Shown here in pieces: positions 21,858-29,869 of a stretch of DNA of 37,537 nt. The stretch is from the NCBI GenBank assembly GCA_028285035.1, contig JANQQF010000161.1, forward strand, positions 1 through 37,537, written 5' to 3'. The DNA is from Phycisphaerae bacterium (lineage in GTDB: Bacteria; Chloroflexota; Anaerolineae; 4572-78; J111). The position numbers were made by a program, and so were the translations under genes. Within the stretch, counting starts at the first letter, position 1. Every line of letters starts with the position of its first letter. Below the pieces are notes generated by a model that worked only from the letters and a program-made list of their open reading frames with translations, made no database searches and was not told the origin of the DNA.

Positions 21858-24653
21858 TTATTCAAGCAATTTTATCTGTCGCGCCCAATAGACGGCCTCA
21901 GCTCGGCTGTGCACATCGAGCTTGCTGTAAATGCGTTTAGTGTAGGTACGAATGGTGCTAATGGAGACAGTCATTTCAGCGGCAATTTCTTCGATGGAGC
22001 GTGCTGAGGCAAGCAGGCGCAGGGTATTGAGTTCACGGCGGGTCAAGGTATCCGCAGACTTTTGTCTCACATCAGTAAGCTGACGCACCATTTTAGGGAA
22101 AGCGTCTAAAATTGTAGCGATATAATCAGAGGAAATTGAGGCTTGGGGTTTGGTGAAAAGGGCTAATAATAATGGATATAGCATTACCCCCTCATCGGCA
22201 AACAAACGAATATTTTTTTCTTGTTCAACCAACCTCAAGGCGTCTTGTAGGAACGGAAAGCCAGCCGTTTTATGGTGCTGGGTAGCGTAGGCAATCGCCC
22301 GTAACAGGTAGGTCTTAATGCCAATAGCGGTACGTCCGCCAGATAAGGCTGGTTCAATTAACCGGTCGAGTAGCGCTATCGCAGTATCGAGAGGAGTATC
22401 GCTCAAAATGGGCGTCTCTTGCCCTTGCGCCTGTAAAGCAGCTTGGGCCAACAATAATCGTACCAGCGTTAACCTCTCAAATTCACGATCACTATCATAA
22501 TCATCTTCATTATGCTCTATCGTAGCCAATCTATCTGACCGTGTGGCCCGTCGTAAGGGGTCGATCAAGTTGCCATGAGCCAGCTGTAACCGGATTTTGA
22601 GAGCAACTAATCGTCGATACTCTGCGCTTGAAAAATCTAACATTTGTGCTTCAGTATCTTCAAGCAGTTTGCTGGCTTGCTCATATTTCTCCTCCGCCGT
22701 TAACAACTGAGCCATCAGGAGGGTGCCAGCAAAAACCTCCTTTTGCCACGCCTCAAAAGGGCAACATAAAGCCAGCCCTTGTTCAAGATAATGACGCGTC
22801 TGACCGAGTTGATTTTGCAAATAATAAATTTCGGCCAAATGAATATAAATTGCGCCCATATCAGGCCCCGTCCGCTCTTCCGTATAGGCTTGGATCTGTC
22901 TAAAAACCTGATGGGCTTGTCGTAAATGACCACTTACTTTGAATGTCTGGATTAAGCGTGCGGCGGCAAAGAGTAATCCATCAATATTTTCAGCTTTCTG
23001 ACAAAGGTGGAGGCTCTCTTCATACAAAGGGATAGCGGAGGTAAGTTGTCCATTCGCTTCATAGGCTGACGCCAAATGAGCCAACGTTCCACTACGAACA
23101 TAGCGTTCATCAGCCGGTAATCGCTCAAGAACTTGCTCACACAAGGTAATCACCTTTGGCAATTCTTTCATTTGTCGGGCTTGATTGGCTCGGAGTAAAT
23201 CTACCATAGGCAACATCGTAGCGATATCTTGCTCGGAGTCCTGCGCCTCAGCCCAAGGAATTGTCTGCTCAACCAATCTGAGTTGACGTTCGATATCATC
23301 CCAACGATCTGTAAACATTTCAAAAAGTAGCCAAGCATATGCCAAACGAAGGTTCGGGCGGGATTGAACGACCGGTTCTGGCAAGGACTCATACCAAACC
23401 AGCAAACGAGGCATATCCTGATGGATCCAGTCGCGTTGTTGAAACGCCAATTCGAGCAAATCAGCGACACGGGCAAAATCCTGTGCCTTGAGGCCGTGTC
23501 GAATGGCCGAGTCCAGTTGGTTTTGTTCCTGATACCACAAACTGGCACAATGATGAAGCGATTGTAGCTTTTCAGGAGCGAAACGCTGCAATTGATTGCG
23601 AAGCAAATCCAAAAACAGGGGATGATAGCGATAGGCTTGGCGGTGTGGGTCAAGCGGGATGATAAAAAGATTGTTCTGAGCCAAAAACTCAAGCATCGCT
23701 GCACTTGATTGAGGGGGTTGAGAACCAGATTGACCTAGCTCAAAATCATCTTCGAAATGATCACCCCATCCCATCAAAGCATCACACAATGAAGCTGATA
23801 GCTGCTCAACAATAGATGTCTGGAGTAAAAACAAACGGACCTCCGTTGATTGATGCCGCAGAACTTCCTCAGTGAGATAGTCCTCGATATAACGATCCAT
23901 CCCACCCAATTGTGATAAGAAGTCACCTGGCTCAACTTGTCCCTGATCCCAGCCAGTTGCTTGAAGCGCTAGACCGACCAGCTGCACCCCAGCAATCCAG
24001 CCTTGGGTGCTTATCTCCAAAGCGGCTAAATCAGCCTGGGTAAGGTCAAGGCCCATAACAGTCCTTAAAAACTGTTCAACTTCTGTCACCGTAAATCGGA
24101 GGTCAGCTGCGGTCAACTCAAGAAGTTGGGCTTGGCTGCGTACACGAGCTAAGCTCTGTGGGGGCACATTACGACTGATGATGACGAGATGAATGTGAGC
24201 GGGTAATTGCTCAATCAAAAAATCCATTGCCTCGTGAATGGATTCGTCAGTTAAAACATGATAATCATCGAGAATGATAATTTGGGGATGCGAACGGGCT
24301 GCCAACAAGTTGAGCAGCGAAGTTAAAATAGTTCTACTGTGGGGGGAATGAATAATTTGGAATGATGGTCCAGTTTCGGCCTCATCTTGAGCGCAGGCGT
24401 GGACCAGGTAAAACAGAAAGCGTGCAAGATGATTGTCATAACGATCTAAGGAAAGCCAGACAACGGGGACTTTAGCCTGTTCAACCCATTCCCGGACCAG
24501 CGTTGTTTTGCCAAAGCCTGCCGGGGCCGTAACCACTGTTATTTTGTGGGTGGTAATCGCTTGCAAACGAGCCAAAAGATGTCGTCGAGCAACACGATGT
24601 TGTCGCAATACGGGAAATTGAAGCTTGGTTATAAGTAGTGGTTGCTCTGTCAT
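21858..24653 (-). CDS. MalT-like LuxR-family ATPase regulator
   Basis: A 931-residue regulator of the large LuxR (LAL/MalT, STAND) type. Walker A APAGFGKTT is at residues 43-51 (Lys49) and Walker B IIILDDYH at 125-132. Beyond the NTPase and its winged helix lies a long alpha-helical, TPR-like sensor region (about 350-780). The LuxR helix-turn-helix ends the protein (about 865-931: LTRRELNTLRLLASARSIEEIAAEM, STIRTYTKRIYSKLDVHSRAEA). Such proteins bind a small ligand or protein, hydrolyse ATP and activate transcription. It sits at the left end of a run of minus-strand regulators and could act on the nearby TGTC-N10-GACA promoters, but that is inference. Its own upstream region has no copy of that motif. 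Confidence 0.95.
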   Translation of the reverse strand: MTEQPLLITKLQFPVLRQHRVARRHLLARLQAITTHKITVVTAPAGFGKTTLVREWVEQAKVPVVWLSLDRYDNHLARFLFYLVHACAQDEAETGPSFQIIHSPHSRTILTSLLNLLAARSHPQIIILDDYHVLTDESIHEAMDFLIEQLPAHIHLVIISRNVPPQSLARVRSQAQLLELTAADLRFTVTEVEQFLRTVMGLDLTQADLAALEISTQGWIAGVQLVGLALQATGWDQGQVEPGDFLSQLGGMDRYIEDYLTEEVLRHQSTEVRLFLLQTSIVEQLSASLCDALMGWGDHFEDDFELGQSGSQPPQSSAAMLEFLAQNNLFIIPLDPHRQAYRYHPLFLDLLRNQLQRFAPEKLQSLHHCASLWYQEQNQLDSAIRHGLKAQDFARVADLLELAFQQRDWIHQDMPRLLVWYESLPEPVVQSRPNLRLAYAWLLFEMFTDRWDDIERQLRLVEQTIPWAEAQDSEQDIATMLPMVDLLRANQARQMKELPKVITLCEQVLERLPADERYVRSGTLAHLASAYEANGQLTSAIPLYEESLHLCQKAENIDGLLFAAARLIQTFKVSGHLRQAHQVFRQIQAYTEERTGPDMGAIYIHLAEIYYLQNQLGQTRHYLEQGLALCCPFEAWQKEVFAGTLLMAQLLTAEEKYEQASKLLEDTEAQMLDFSSAEYRRLVALKIRLQLAHGNLIDPLRRATRSDRLATIEHNEDDYDSDREFERLTLVRLLLAQAALQAQGQETPILSDTPLDTAIALLDRLIEPALSGGRTAIGIKTYLLRAIAYATQHHKTAGFPFLQDALRLVEQEKNIRLFADEGVMLYPLLLALFTKPQASISSDYIATILDAFPKMVRQLTDVRQKSADTLTRRELNTLRLLASARSIEEIAAEMTVSISTIRTYTKRIYSKLDVHSRAEAVYWARQIKLLE

Positions 24654-24731
24654 CCTGCTTAGTATAGCACAAATATTCTATTTGATATATCTGAATAATA
24701 AAAGTTGGGACGTTGAAGACAAAATTCTGAC

Positions 24732-24764
24732 AGGGTAGAAAAGTTAGCTGAACTTTTCTACCCT
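24732..24764. terminator. Perfect hairpin terminator of the solo LuxR gene
   Basis: Arms AGGGTAGAAAAGTT (24732-24745) and AACTTTTCTACCCT (24751-24764): 14 perfect pairs and a 5-base loop. It lies 20 bases after the solo LuxR stop codon and upstream of the MalT-like gene; the T tract is weak on the minus strand. Confidence 0.7.
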
Positions 24765-24783
24765 ACATTTTTATAATCTTGCC

Positions 24784-25020
24784 TCATGCCAGAACAAACC
24801 AACCTTGTCGTAAGGCAACGAGCACTGCGCCAAGTCGGGTTTGAACATCAAGCTTTTCAAAGATATTTTGCATATGCGCTTTGACAGTATTAGAGCTAAT
24901 GACCAATTTGTGAGCGATTTGGGCGTTGCTGTAATCCTCAGCCACAAGGGTAAGGATTTCCCATTCACGTCGTGATAACGGTGTACTTTGATGTGTTGCA
25001 GTTAAAATTTGGCTTTGCAT
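24784..25020 (-). CDS. Solo LuxR-type helix-turn-helix protein
   Basis: A 78-residue protein that is nothing but a LuxR/GerE DNA-binding domain: LSRREWEILTLVAEDYSNAQIAHKLVISSNTVKAHMQNIFEKLDVQTRLGAVLVA. There is no receiver, ligand or ATPase domain, similar to the small GerE-type regulators. AGGAGG stands eight bases before ATG 25020. It has a promoter with two TGTC-N10-GACA operators about 110 to 180 bases upstream, the same structure as the next two genes on this strand. It is a good candidate for the protein that binds them, or for a regulator that is itself a member of the regulon. Confidence 0.9.
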   Translation of the reverse strand: MQSQILTATHQSTPLSRREWEILTLVAEDYSNAQIAHKLVISSNTVKAHMQNIFEKLDVQTRLGAVLVALRQGWFVLA

Positions 25021-25133
25021 AATTGGTTCCTCCTAGTGAGTTATAAGGTAATGAATTTTTAGTGATTTTTTATTGCTTATGCTTTTCAAAGATAGGACTA
25101 AGTTTGTTTCTCGGTCATCACAACTTCCCCTTT

Positions 25134-25200
25134 ATCATATCAAAACTTTTTTGGTTTGTCTGTCATGTAATTTTGACAATCTTGTCATGAATTTAGGGCA
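25134..25200 (-). promoter_or_regulatory. TGTC-N10-GACA tandem operator and promoter A (solo LuxR gene)
   Basis: Two 18-bp sites, TGTCATGTAATTTTGACA (25161-25178) and TGTCATGAATTTAGGGCA (25183-25200), start 22 bp apart. On the minus strand they run straight into a -35 box CAGACA (plus 25157-25162), a 17-bp spacer and TATGAT (plus 25134-25139). A weaker third half-site may follow near 25205. Transcription would start near 25127, leaving a leader of about 105 bases. Confidence 0.75.
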
Positions 25201-25250
25201 TTTTAGTCAATTTGGGCGATTTTTTGATAAAAGTAACTCTAGCTTATTTA

Positions 25251-25285
25251 AAAACGAAGACGCCGATGATAAATCATCGACGCCT
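25251..25285 (-). terminator. Terminator after the CAWC small-protein gene
   Basis: Plus-strand arms AGACGCCGATGAT (25258-25270) and ATCATCGACGCCT (25273-25285) pair over most of 13 bp. On the minus strand the hairpin is followed by a T run (TCGTTTTTAA). It sits about 215 bases after the stop codon of the gene at 25502. Confidence 0.65.
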
Positions 25286-25501
25286 TGTGGGGAGAGGATG
25301 TGTGCTGAAATCGGCTTCTGCTGAAACCAGCTTATGATGCAGAGATTGGTAAATCCAACAGCGTACGCGGGGCTCGTCTCTCAGGCGATTAACAGGTACG
25401 GAGCATTAGAACAAATCATTTATTGGAATAATATCTTCGACCTTTATAAGGTAGCCGTTGGATATTACGCGAAGTTTTGGTGAACATATCGAATCTCACA
25501 A
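25286..25501. other. 216-bp untranslated stretch between small gene and its terminator
   Basis: No reading frame, tRNA or strong structure was recognised here. It would form a long 3' leader-out of the 25502 gene before the hairpin at 25258-25285, so it could hold a small RNA or regulatory 3' UTR, but nothing in the sequence shows this. Confidence 0.35.
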
Positions 25502-25729
25502 TTAAGCTGCAACTGCTACGTAGCCCATTGTTTGATAATATGGCTCTAGGGCATCATCCTGGGCAATGACTTCGGCACTACACTCGGGACAAATACCATG
25601 TGTGAATTTAGCATTACAGCGATCAAATTCCGCTTTACTTTCCTCAACCCAAGCCCCTTGAGACGACAGAATGCGTTGACACCAGGCACAGGCCGTAATC
25701 AAGTTTTTTCTAGATGTGATTTTAAACAT
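25502..25729 (-). CDS. Small cysteine-rich protein with CAWC and HGICPEC motifs
   Basis: A 75-residue protein with CAWC (residues 14-17), GAWVEES and HGICPEC: two CxxC-type pairs spaced like a zinc ribbon. A CAWC... THGICPEC pattern of about 45 residues occurs elsewhere, from memory, at the end of sensor histidine kinases and as stand-alone small proteins, with a presumed metal-binding or redox-sensing role. AGGAG precedes ATG 25729 by seven bases. It has its own TGTC-N10-GACA promoter. A role in sensing for the adjacent kinases is inference. Confidence 0.8.
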   Translation of the reverse strand: MFKITSRKNLITACAWCQRILSSQGAWVEESKAEFDRCNAKFTHGICPECSAEVIAQDDALEPYYQTMGYVAVAA

Positions 25730-25776
25730 TGCATTGCTCCTGGGTTGATTGAAATTATGTTTTGGGTGATCTACAG

Positions 25777-25841
25777 TTTATAGGATTTTATTACCATTGT
25801 CTGTCATGAAATCAAGACAATTTTGTCATGAGATTAGGACA
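25777..25841 (-). promoter_or_regulatory. TGTC-N10-GACA tandem operator and promoter B (CAWC gene)
   Basis: Sites TGTCATGAAATCAAGACA (25802-25819) and TGTCATGAGATTAGGACA (25824-25841), starts 22 bp apart. They merge on the minus strand into a -35 box CAGACA (plus 25798-25803) and a -10 TATAAA (plus 25777-25782, spacer 15, shorter than usual). The second site is identical over 18 bases to the second site of promoter C. Confidence 0.72.
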
Positions 25842-25853
25842 ACTTGCCACAGA

Positions 25854-26051
25854 TTAGTTTTGGGGTAAGTAAACGTGCCAATTTTGGCAGCTCGAGCAAT
25901 ACCACCAACCTGCCCGCCCTTTGGGAATAATTGAAAATTTATGAATTGTTTTTTGAGCCTGCCCTTCCCCATTTGGACAAGTCACTGGGATTTGATAATT
26001 TTGCTCAGGTTTAGCGTTACTAGCATTGTATGTGTTACTTACGTTTAACAT
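25854..26051 (-). CDS. Small zinc-ribbon-like protein
   Basis: A 65-residue protein beginning MLNVSNTYNASN, with TCPNGEGQ and, near the C-terminus, WWYCSSCQNWHVYLP. A CxxC knuckle and an upstream cysteine suggest a small metal-binding fold, though only three cysteines are visible. AAGGAAG precedes ATG 26051 by eight bases; the frame open to 26171 would overlap the operator region and is rejected. It follows promoter C, with a leader of about 40 bases. No known family was recognised. Confidence 0.7.
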   Translation of the reverse strand: MLNVSNTYNASNAKPEQNYQIPVTCPNGEGQAQKTIHKFSIIPKGRAGWWYCSSCQNWHVYLPQN

Positions 26052-26097
26052 GATTAGTTCTTCCTTCGTGTCGATTGTGTTACCATCTACAATCAGA

Positions 26098-26165
26098 ATC
26101 ATAGCAGAAAGGTAGGACCAATGTCTATCATGGAATTGGGACATTCTTGTCATGAGATTAGGACA
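26098..26165 (-). promoter_or_regulatory. TGTC-N10-GACA tandem operator and promoter C (zinc-ribbon gene)
   Basis: Sites TATCATGGAATTGGGACA (26126-26143) and TGTCATGAGATTAGGACA (26148-26165), starts 22 bp apart, joined on the minus strand to a -35 box TAGACA (plus 26122-26127), an 18-bp spacer and TATGAT (plus 26098-26103). Promoters A, B and C share the order operator, operator, -35, -10. Confidence 0.75.
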
Positions 26166-26172
26166 AACCAAA

Positions 26173-26206
26173 CAAAAAGACGTTGATTTTGAGGATCAAC
26201 GCCTTT
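26173..26206 (-). terminator. Terminator of the LuxR-type response regulator gene
   Basis: Plus-strand arms AAAGACGTTGAT (26176-26187) and ATCAACGCCTTT (26195-26206) pair over 12 positions with one G-T wobble; on the minus strand a T run follows (TTTTTGTTTGG). The stop of the response regulator lies 38 bases before it. Confidence 0.75.
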
Positions 26207-26244
26207 TGTAAGGCCGATTAATAATGATGTGTCAGATGGTTTAT

Positions 26245-27270
26245 TTACTCAACCAAACTATGTTCAATCGCAAATTTCGTTAAACTCGGCACATCATGCA
26301 AATCAAGTTTATCCTTGATGCGACGGTTGTAGGTATAGACTGAGGGGACTGAGATACTAAGCATTGTACTAATCTCATTATTAGATTTACCCTGCGCTAA
26401 AAGCTGTAAAACTTCCCGCTCCCGACCTGTTAACTTAATCAATGGGCTTTCACTGATGTTCTTTTCCTGAACAGTGGGCTGGGGTAAATCTGAGGTAACA
26501 TCTGTTACATATTGCTCAAGTTGGGTTAAGACCTGTTTAGCATTGGCCAGATGCTCTGCTGCTCGCTCGACACTGCCTGTGGTCAGTGGTTTCTGAGCAG
26601 CCTCTAAATCCGTTTGCAAACGACTAACTTTTTGGGCAATCTCCTGTTGTAAATTCACGGCAAAGCCTTGACGATCTGTTTGCTGAGACTCAATCAAAAG
26701 TGTGGTCATATTACGTAACTGCTCGCTCTGCTGGCTAACGACAGTGAAGAGGCGATCTTTTTCCTCTTGCTGCTGTTTTCGTTGTTCAATTTCGACCTGT
26801 AGACTCTCATTTGCTTCAGCTAGCTCCACAGTACGAAGTTTCACTTTTTCTTCAAGCGTCTCATTGGCATCTTGTAAGTCATGTTGTAACTGACGAATGG
26901 TCAGGTGTGTATTGACCCGAGCCAAAACCTCTTCCTGCTGAAACGGTTTTGTGATGTAATCTACGCCACCAACCGTAAACGCGGTGACCTTATCAAAAAC
27001 TTCATCGAGGGCACTAATAAAAATAATAGGAATGTGCTGAGTTTGCTCGTTTGCTTTCAAACGACGACACACCTCATAACCATCCATTTTGGGCATCATA
27101 ATGTCAAGCAAGATTAAATCTGGCAGCCCTTCATCAATTGCAGCCAAAGCCCGCTCCCCACTGGGGGCAGGCCGCACAACATAGCCGCGTTCCGAGAGGA
27201 GATCGACCAACAGTTTTAGATTTTCGGTCGTATCATCAACAATCAAAATATTACCGGCTGTTCTATTCAT
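26245..27270 (-). CDS. Response regulator: receiver, coiled coil, LuxR DNA-binding domain
   Basis: A 341-residue response regulator. The receiver (residues 6-120) has the acidic pair Asp12/Asp13, the phosphoacceptor Asp56 in LILLDIMMPKMDG and Lys108 in YITKPF. A coiled coil of about 100 residues, rich in Gln and Glu, follows. The LuxR helix-turn-helix (about 282-341: LTGREREVLQLLAQGKSNNEISTMLSI, RRIKDKLDLHDV) ends the protein. The start ATG 27270 lies inside the end of the kinase gene, an overlap of 8 bases, with GGAG seven bases before it; the seven-residue longer start is unlikely. It is almost surely the output partner of the kinase. It is one of three LuxR-type proteins that could bind the TGTC-N10-GACA sites. 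Confidence 0.95.
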   Translation of the reverse strand: MNRTAGNILIVDDTTENLKLLVDLLSERGYVVRPAPSGERALAAIDEGLPDLILLDIMMPKMDGYEVCRRLKANEQTQHIPIIFISALDEVFDKVTAFTVGGVDYITKPFQQEEVLARVNTHLTIRQLQHDLQDANETLEEKVKLRTVELAEANESLQVEIEQRKQQQEEKDRLFTVVSQQSEQLRNMTTLLIESQQTDRQGFAVNLQQEIAQKVSRLQTDLEAAQKPLTTGSVERAAEHLANAKQVLTQLEQYVTDVTSDLPQPTVQEKNISESPLIKLTGREREVLQLLAQGKSNNEISTMLSISVPSVYTYNRRIKDKLDLHDVPSLTKFAIEHSLVE

Positions 27271-29299
27271 TCCTACGCTCCGCTTCCTCAATTAACACTA
27301 ATATTTCATCGTATTCAAATCGATTGGTCAAATACTTTAAGCCAGATACAACCTCTGGCTTGTAATGACCAATTTCATCGATCAAATTATCAATTTGGCT
27401 GAGATCAATATATTTTATCGCTTTTTCAAATTGGTTCAACAAATCTAGGGGAACATTGCTCAGGGCTGATTTAGGTAACGGTTTTTGAGCTTGGCCTGAA
27501 GTCGCAGTTGATGGATCAGCATAGATATATTCAACCCCAATATGCTTCTGCATCATGTCAAAAATCTCAATCTCCCGAAATGGCTTCCGAACAAAATCAT
27601 CACATCCAGCCGATAGTACAATGGCCCGTTCTTCTTCAAAGGCGCTTGCTGTAAGGGCAATCACAGCAGTGGCTTGTCCTTTCGTACTCAACTTAATCTT
27701 TTTAGCCGCCTCATACCCATCCATGACTGGCATCCGCATATCCATCCAGATCAATTGAGGCGACCATTCTTCCCAAATTTCAATTGCCTGTTGCCCATTT
27801 TCCGCTTCACGAATTGAAAACCCCAGTGGTGCAAGGAGTTGCAAAAGTAACTGCCGGTTGGTCCAATTGTCATCAACTACCAAAATACGATATTGCGGTT
27901 GGTCAGGAGCAAGGGCAATAACTTGGGTCTGCATTGTCTCAATGAGAGCAGATGCCTCATCCTCAACTAGATCAGCCTCGACGAAAAAGCTGAATGTTGC
28001 TCCTTCGCCCAATTGACTCGTCACCGAGATATCTCCGCCCATCAACTGTACAAAACTACGGCTGATGGGCAAACCCAAGCCTGTTCCTGTTTGCTCCTGA
28101 CGGCCCGATTCAGTTTGGACAAACGCTTCAAAGAGCTTATCTATTTCCTCAGGGGCAATACCAATCCCGCTATCAATGATCTCAAATTTGAGCATAAGGG
28201 GTTGGCCATCTTTAGGGGAAATGTCTGTCGAAACGTTACAGGTCACACCCCCTTCTTCTGTAAATTTAAGTGCATTATTGAATAAATTAATGAGGACTTG
28301 CCTTAATTTAATCTCATCAGTCGCAATAAATCGAGGCACTGCCTCTATATAATTGATCGACAAATCAAGCCGTTTCTCTTGCGCTTTCAATGCAAACAAC
28401 GTTTCCAATTCTTCAAGCAAATGGATCAAATCGAATTGAGTCTTATCAAGCGTTATCCGACCAGCCTCAATTTTAGATAAATCCAAAATTTGATTAATCA
28501 ATGATAACAGATGTTCACCACTGCGATTGATAATCTGAACATTTTCTTGATGTTCGGCGGGTAACGTATTACTTCGAGTCATAACCTGAGCAAATCCAAT
28601 AATTGCATTCAGAGGCGAACGCAACTCGTGACTCATATTAGCTAAAAATGTACTTTTGGCCTGATTGGCTCGTTCCGCCTCCTCTTTCGAGGCTTGCACC
28701 GAGCTATAAAGCTGAGAATTGGTAATTGCAATTGTGGCCTGATTAGCAAAAGTTGTCACCAATTTCAAATCGGCCTCATCATAAATATCAACCTCAACAC
28801 TGTTAACCGTTATGACCCCAATCGCCGTTTCGCCCGTCATCAACGGTACACCAATCCAGCTACGAATTGGCTTTGAACCTTCGAACGTTTTCCAGCCTGG
28901 ATCCTTAAGAACATCAGGAATAATAAATGCTTGTTTCTGCATAAAGGTTCGGACCGCAGGACTATTCCCCTTAAGTGGAATATGAAAACCAATAGCATCA
29001 GGATTTGGTAACCCAATCACATCTGAAATTACCAAATCATCACCCTCTTGCAACAAAATTACCGCACTATCGTATACGATAAACCGTTGCAGTTGATCAA
29101 AAATCTTTGACAACACCGTCTTTCGATCCAAACTTGCATTGAGAATAATCGAAACTTGACGAAGACTCTCCGCAATTTCACGTTGCTGATACTCCTCCTC
29201 AAGGGCCCGTTTTAAGGTTTCTTCGCGCTGTTGTCGCTCAACAAGCTCTCGCTTTAATTGAGCATTCTCTTCCACTAACTCATCTATTCGATCAGTCAT
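27263..29299 (-). CDS. Hybrid histidine kinase: GAF, HisKA, HATPase, receiver
   Basis: A 678-residue soluble hybrid kinase. A coiled-coil start (1-45) leads to a GAF domain (about 50-200), then HisKA with His224 in FLANMSHELRSPL, the ATPase domain (N box INLFNNALKF about 337; G boxes DSGIGI and GTGLGL) and a receiver at about 470-590 with Asp520 in IWMDMRMPVMDG. The last 80 residues are a helical tail (PLDLLNQFEKAIKYID to FEYDEILVLIEEA) with no clear HPt histidine motif. No membrane segment, so the GAF domain senses something in the cytoplasm. The gene overlaps the response regulator by 8 bases and forms an operon with it. Confidence 0.95.
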   Translation of the reverse strand: MTDRIDELVEENAQLKRELVERQQREETLKRALEEEYQQREIAESLRQVSIILNASLDRKTVLSKIFDQLQRFIVYDSAVILLQEGDDLVISDVIGLPNPDAIGFHIPLKGNSPAVRTFMQKQAFIIPDVLKDPGWKTFEGSKPIRSWIGVPLMTGETAIGVITVNSVEVDIYDEADLKLVTTFANQATIAITNSQLYSSVQASKEEAERANQAKSTFLANMSHELRSPLNAIIGFAQVMTRSNTLPAEHQENVQIINRSGEHLLSLINQILDLSKIEAGRITLDKTQFDLIHLLEELETLFALKAQEKRLDLSINYIEAVPRFIATDEIKLRQVLINLFNNALKFTEEGGVTCNVSTDISPKDGQPLMLKFEIIDSGIGIAPEEIDKLFEAFVQTESGRQEQTGTGLGLPISRSFVQLMGGDISVTSQLGEGATFSFFVEADLVEDEASALIETMQTQVIALAPDQPQYRILVVDDNWTNRQLLLQLLAPLGFSIREAENGQQAIEIWEEWSPQLIWMDMRMPVMDGYEAAKKIKLSTKGQATAVIALTASAFEEERAIVLSAGCDDFVRKPFREIEIFDMMQKHIGVEYIYADPSTATSGQAQKPLPKSALSNVPLDLLNQFEKAIKYIDLSQIDNLIDEIGHYKPEVVSGLKYLTNRFEYDEILVLIEEAERRNE

Positions 29300-29647
29300 A
29301 CCTGTTTCTACTTTTTTGCTTATCCTATAGCATATCTTTTGATTGAAAAATTATCTACCAAAGGCACTATTACTGTTGACTTTACAAATATCAAAAAGTT
29401 ACTTATTGTATTTTATTTTTCTTGCTGTGATGTGGTCTTGTGTTGTCCAAATAATGAGTATATACATATAGATAGCATAACATAATTATAATAGGTCATC
29501 AATAAATAGTAACGTATCACGCAACATTTTGCATCTTGAACGAAAATATTCTGATTACCCAACAAATGTCCACAAACAACACAGCTCAAGGTTTGGGTCT
29601 ATGCTTACGCATTCTCACACGCTGCTTATGTCACAGCGATCAAATTT

Positions 29648-29727
29648 CCAACTTCCCTAATTTTAAGTTGGTTAAGAGAATATTTGACATAATAATCAAG
29701 GTAACTGCTTTTAGTTGCCCTGATTAT
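29648..29727. other. Two tandem hairpins (possible RNA element or terminators)
   Basis: First hairpin: CCAACTT (29648-29654) and AAGTTGG (29665-29671), perfect, loop 10. Second: ATAATCA (29692-29698) and TGATTAT (29721-29727), with inner pairs GG/CC and AACT/AGTT separated by single mismatches. A short T-rich tail follows the second. They lie upstream of the promoter at 29753, so they do not belong to the downstream transcript. Confidence 0.45.
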
Positions 29728-29752
29728 TTCTGAGTCTACGCTTAAAAAATCA

Positions 29753-29781
29753 TTGTAAAGTTGTGTGAACCGTGTTATACT
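29753..29781 (+). promoter_or_regulatory. Sigma-70 promoter of the receiver-phosphatase operon
   Basis: TTGTAA (29753-29758), a 17-bp spacer, TATACT (29776-29781), with TG-T before the -10. Transcription would start near 29788, leaving an 80-base leader before ATG 29870. Confidence 0.65.
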
Positions 29782-29869
29782 GTGACTATGTCAATTTGTG
29801 TGTAACCTGAGTTTGCGAAAGCGTCGCAACTCAATACAATATTAACAATGTGCCACAGGAGATAGGCTT

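Larger units (their letters stand above)
29300..29869. other. 570-bp divergent control region between kinase and receiver genes
   Basis: No protein gene was accepted here. It holds two hairpins (29648-29671 and 29692-29727), the promoter at 29753-29781 and a poor leader of the kinase gene. A 65-codon plus-strand frame at 29536-29733 lacks a ribosome site and runs through both hairpins. Confidence 0.5.

Noticed and set aside
25073..25324. 83-codon plus-strand frame
   Set aside because: It covers promoter A, its operators and a terminator of the opposite strand.
25161..26165. CRISPR-like repeats (22-bp period)
   Set aside because: Only two units per place, the units are palindromic, and no variable spacers or cas genes are present; promoter structure explains them.
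29536..29733. 65-codon plus-strand frame in the divergent control region
   Set aside because: No ribosome site and it runs through two hairpins.
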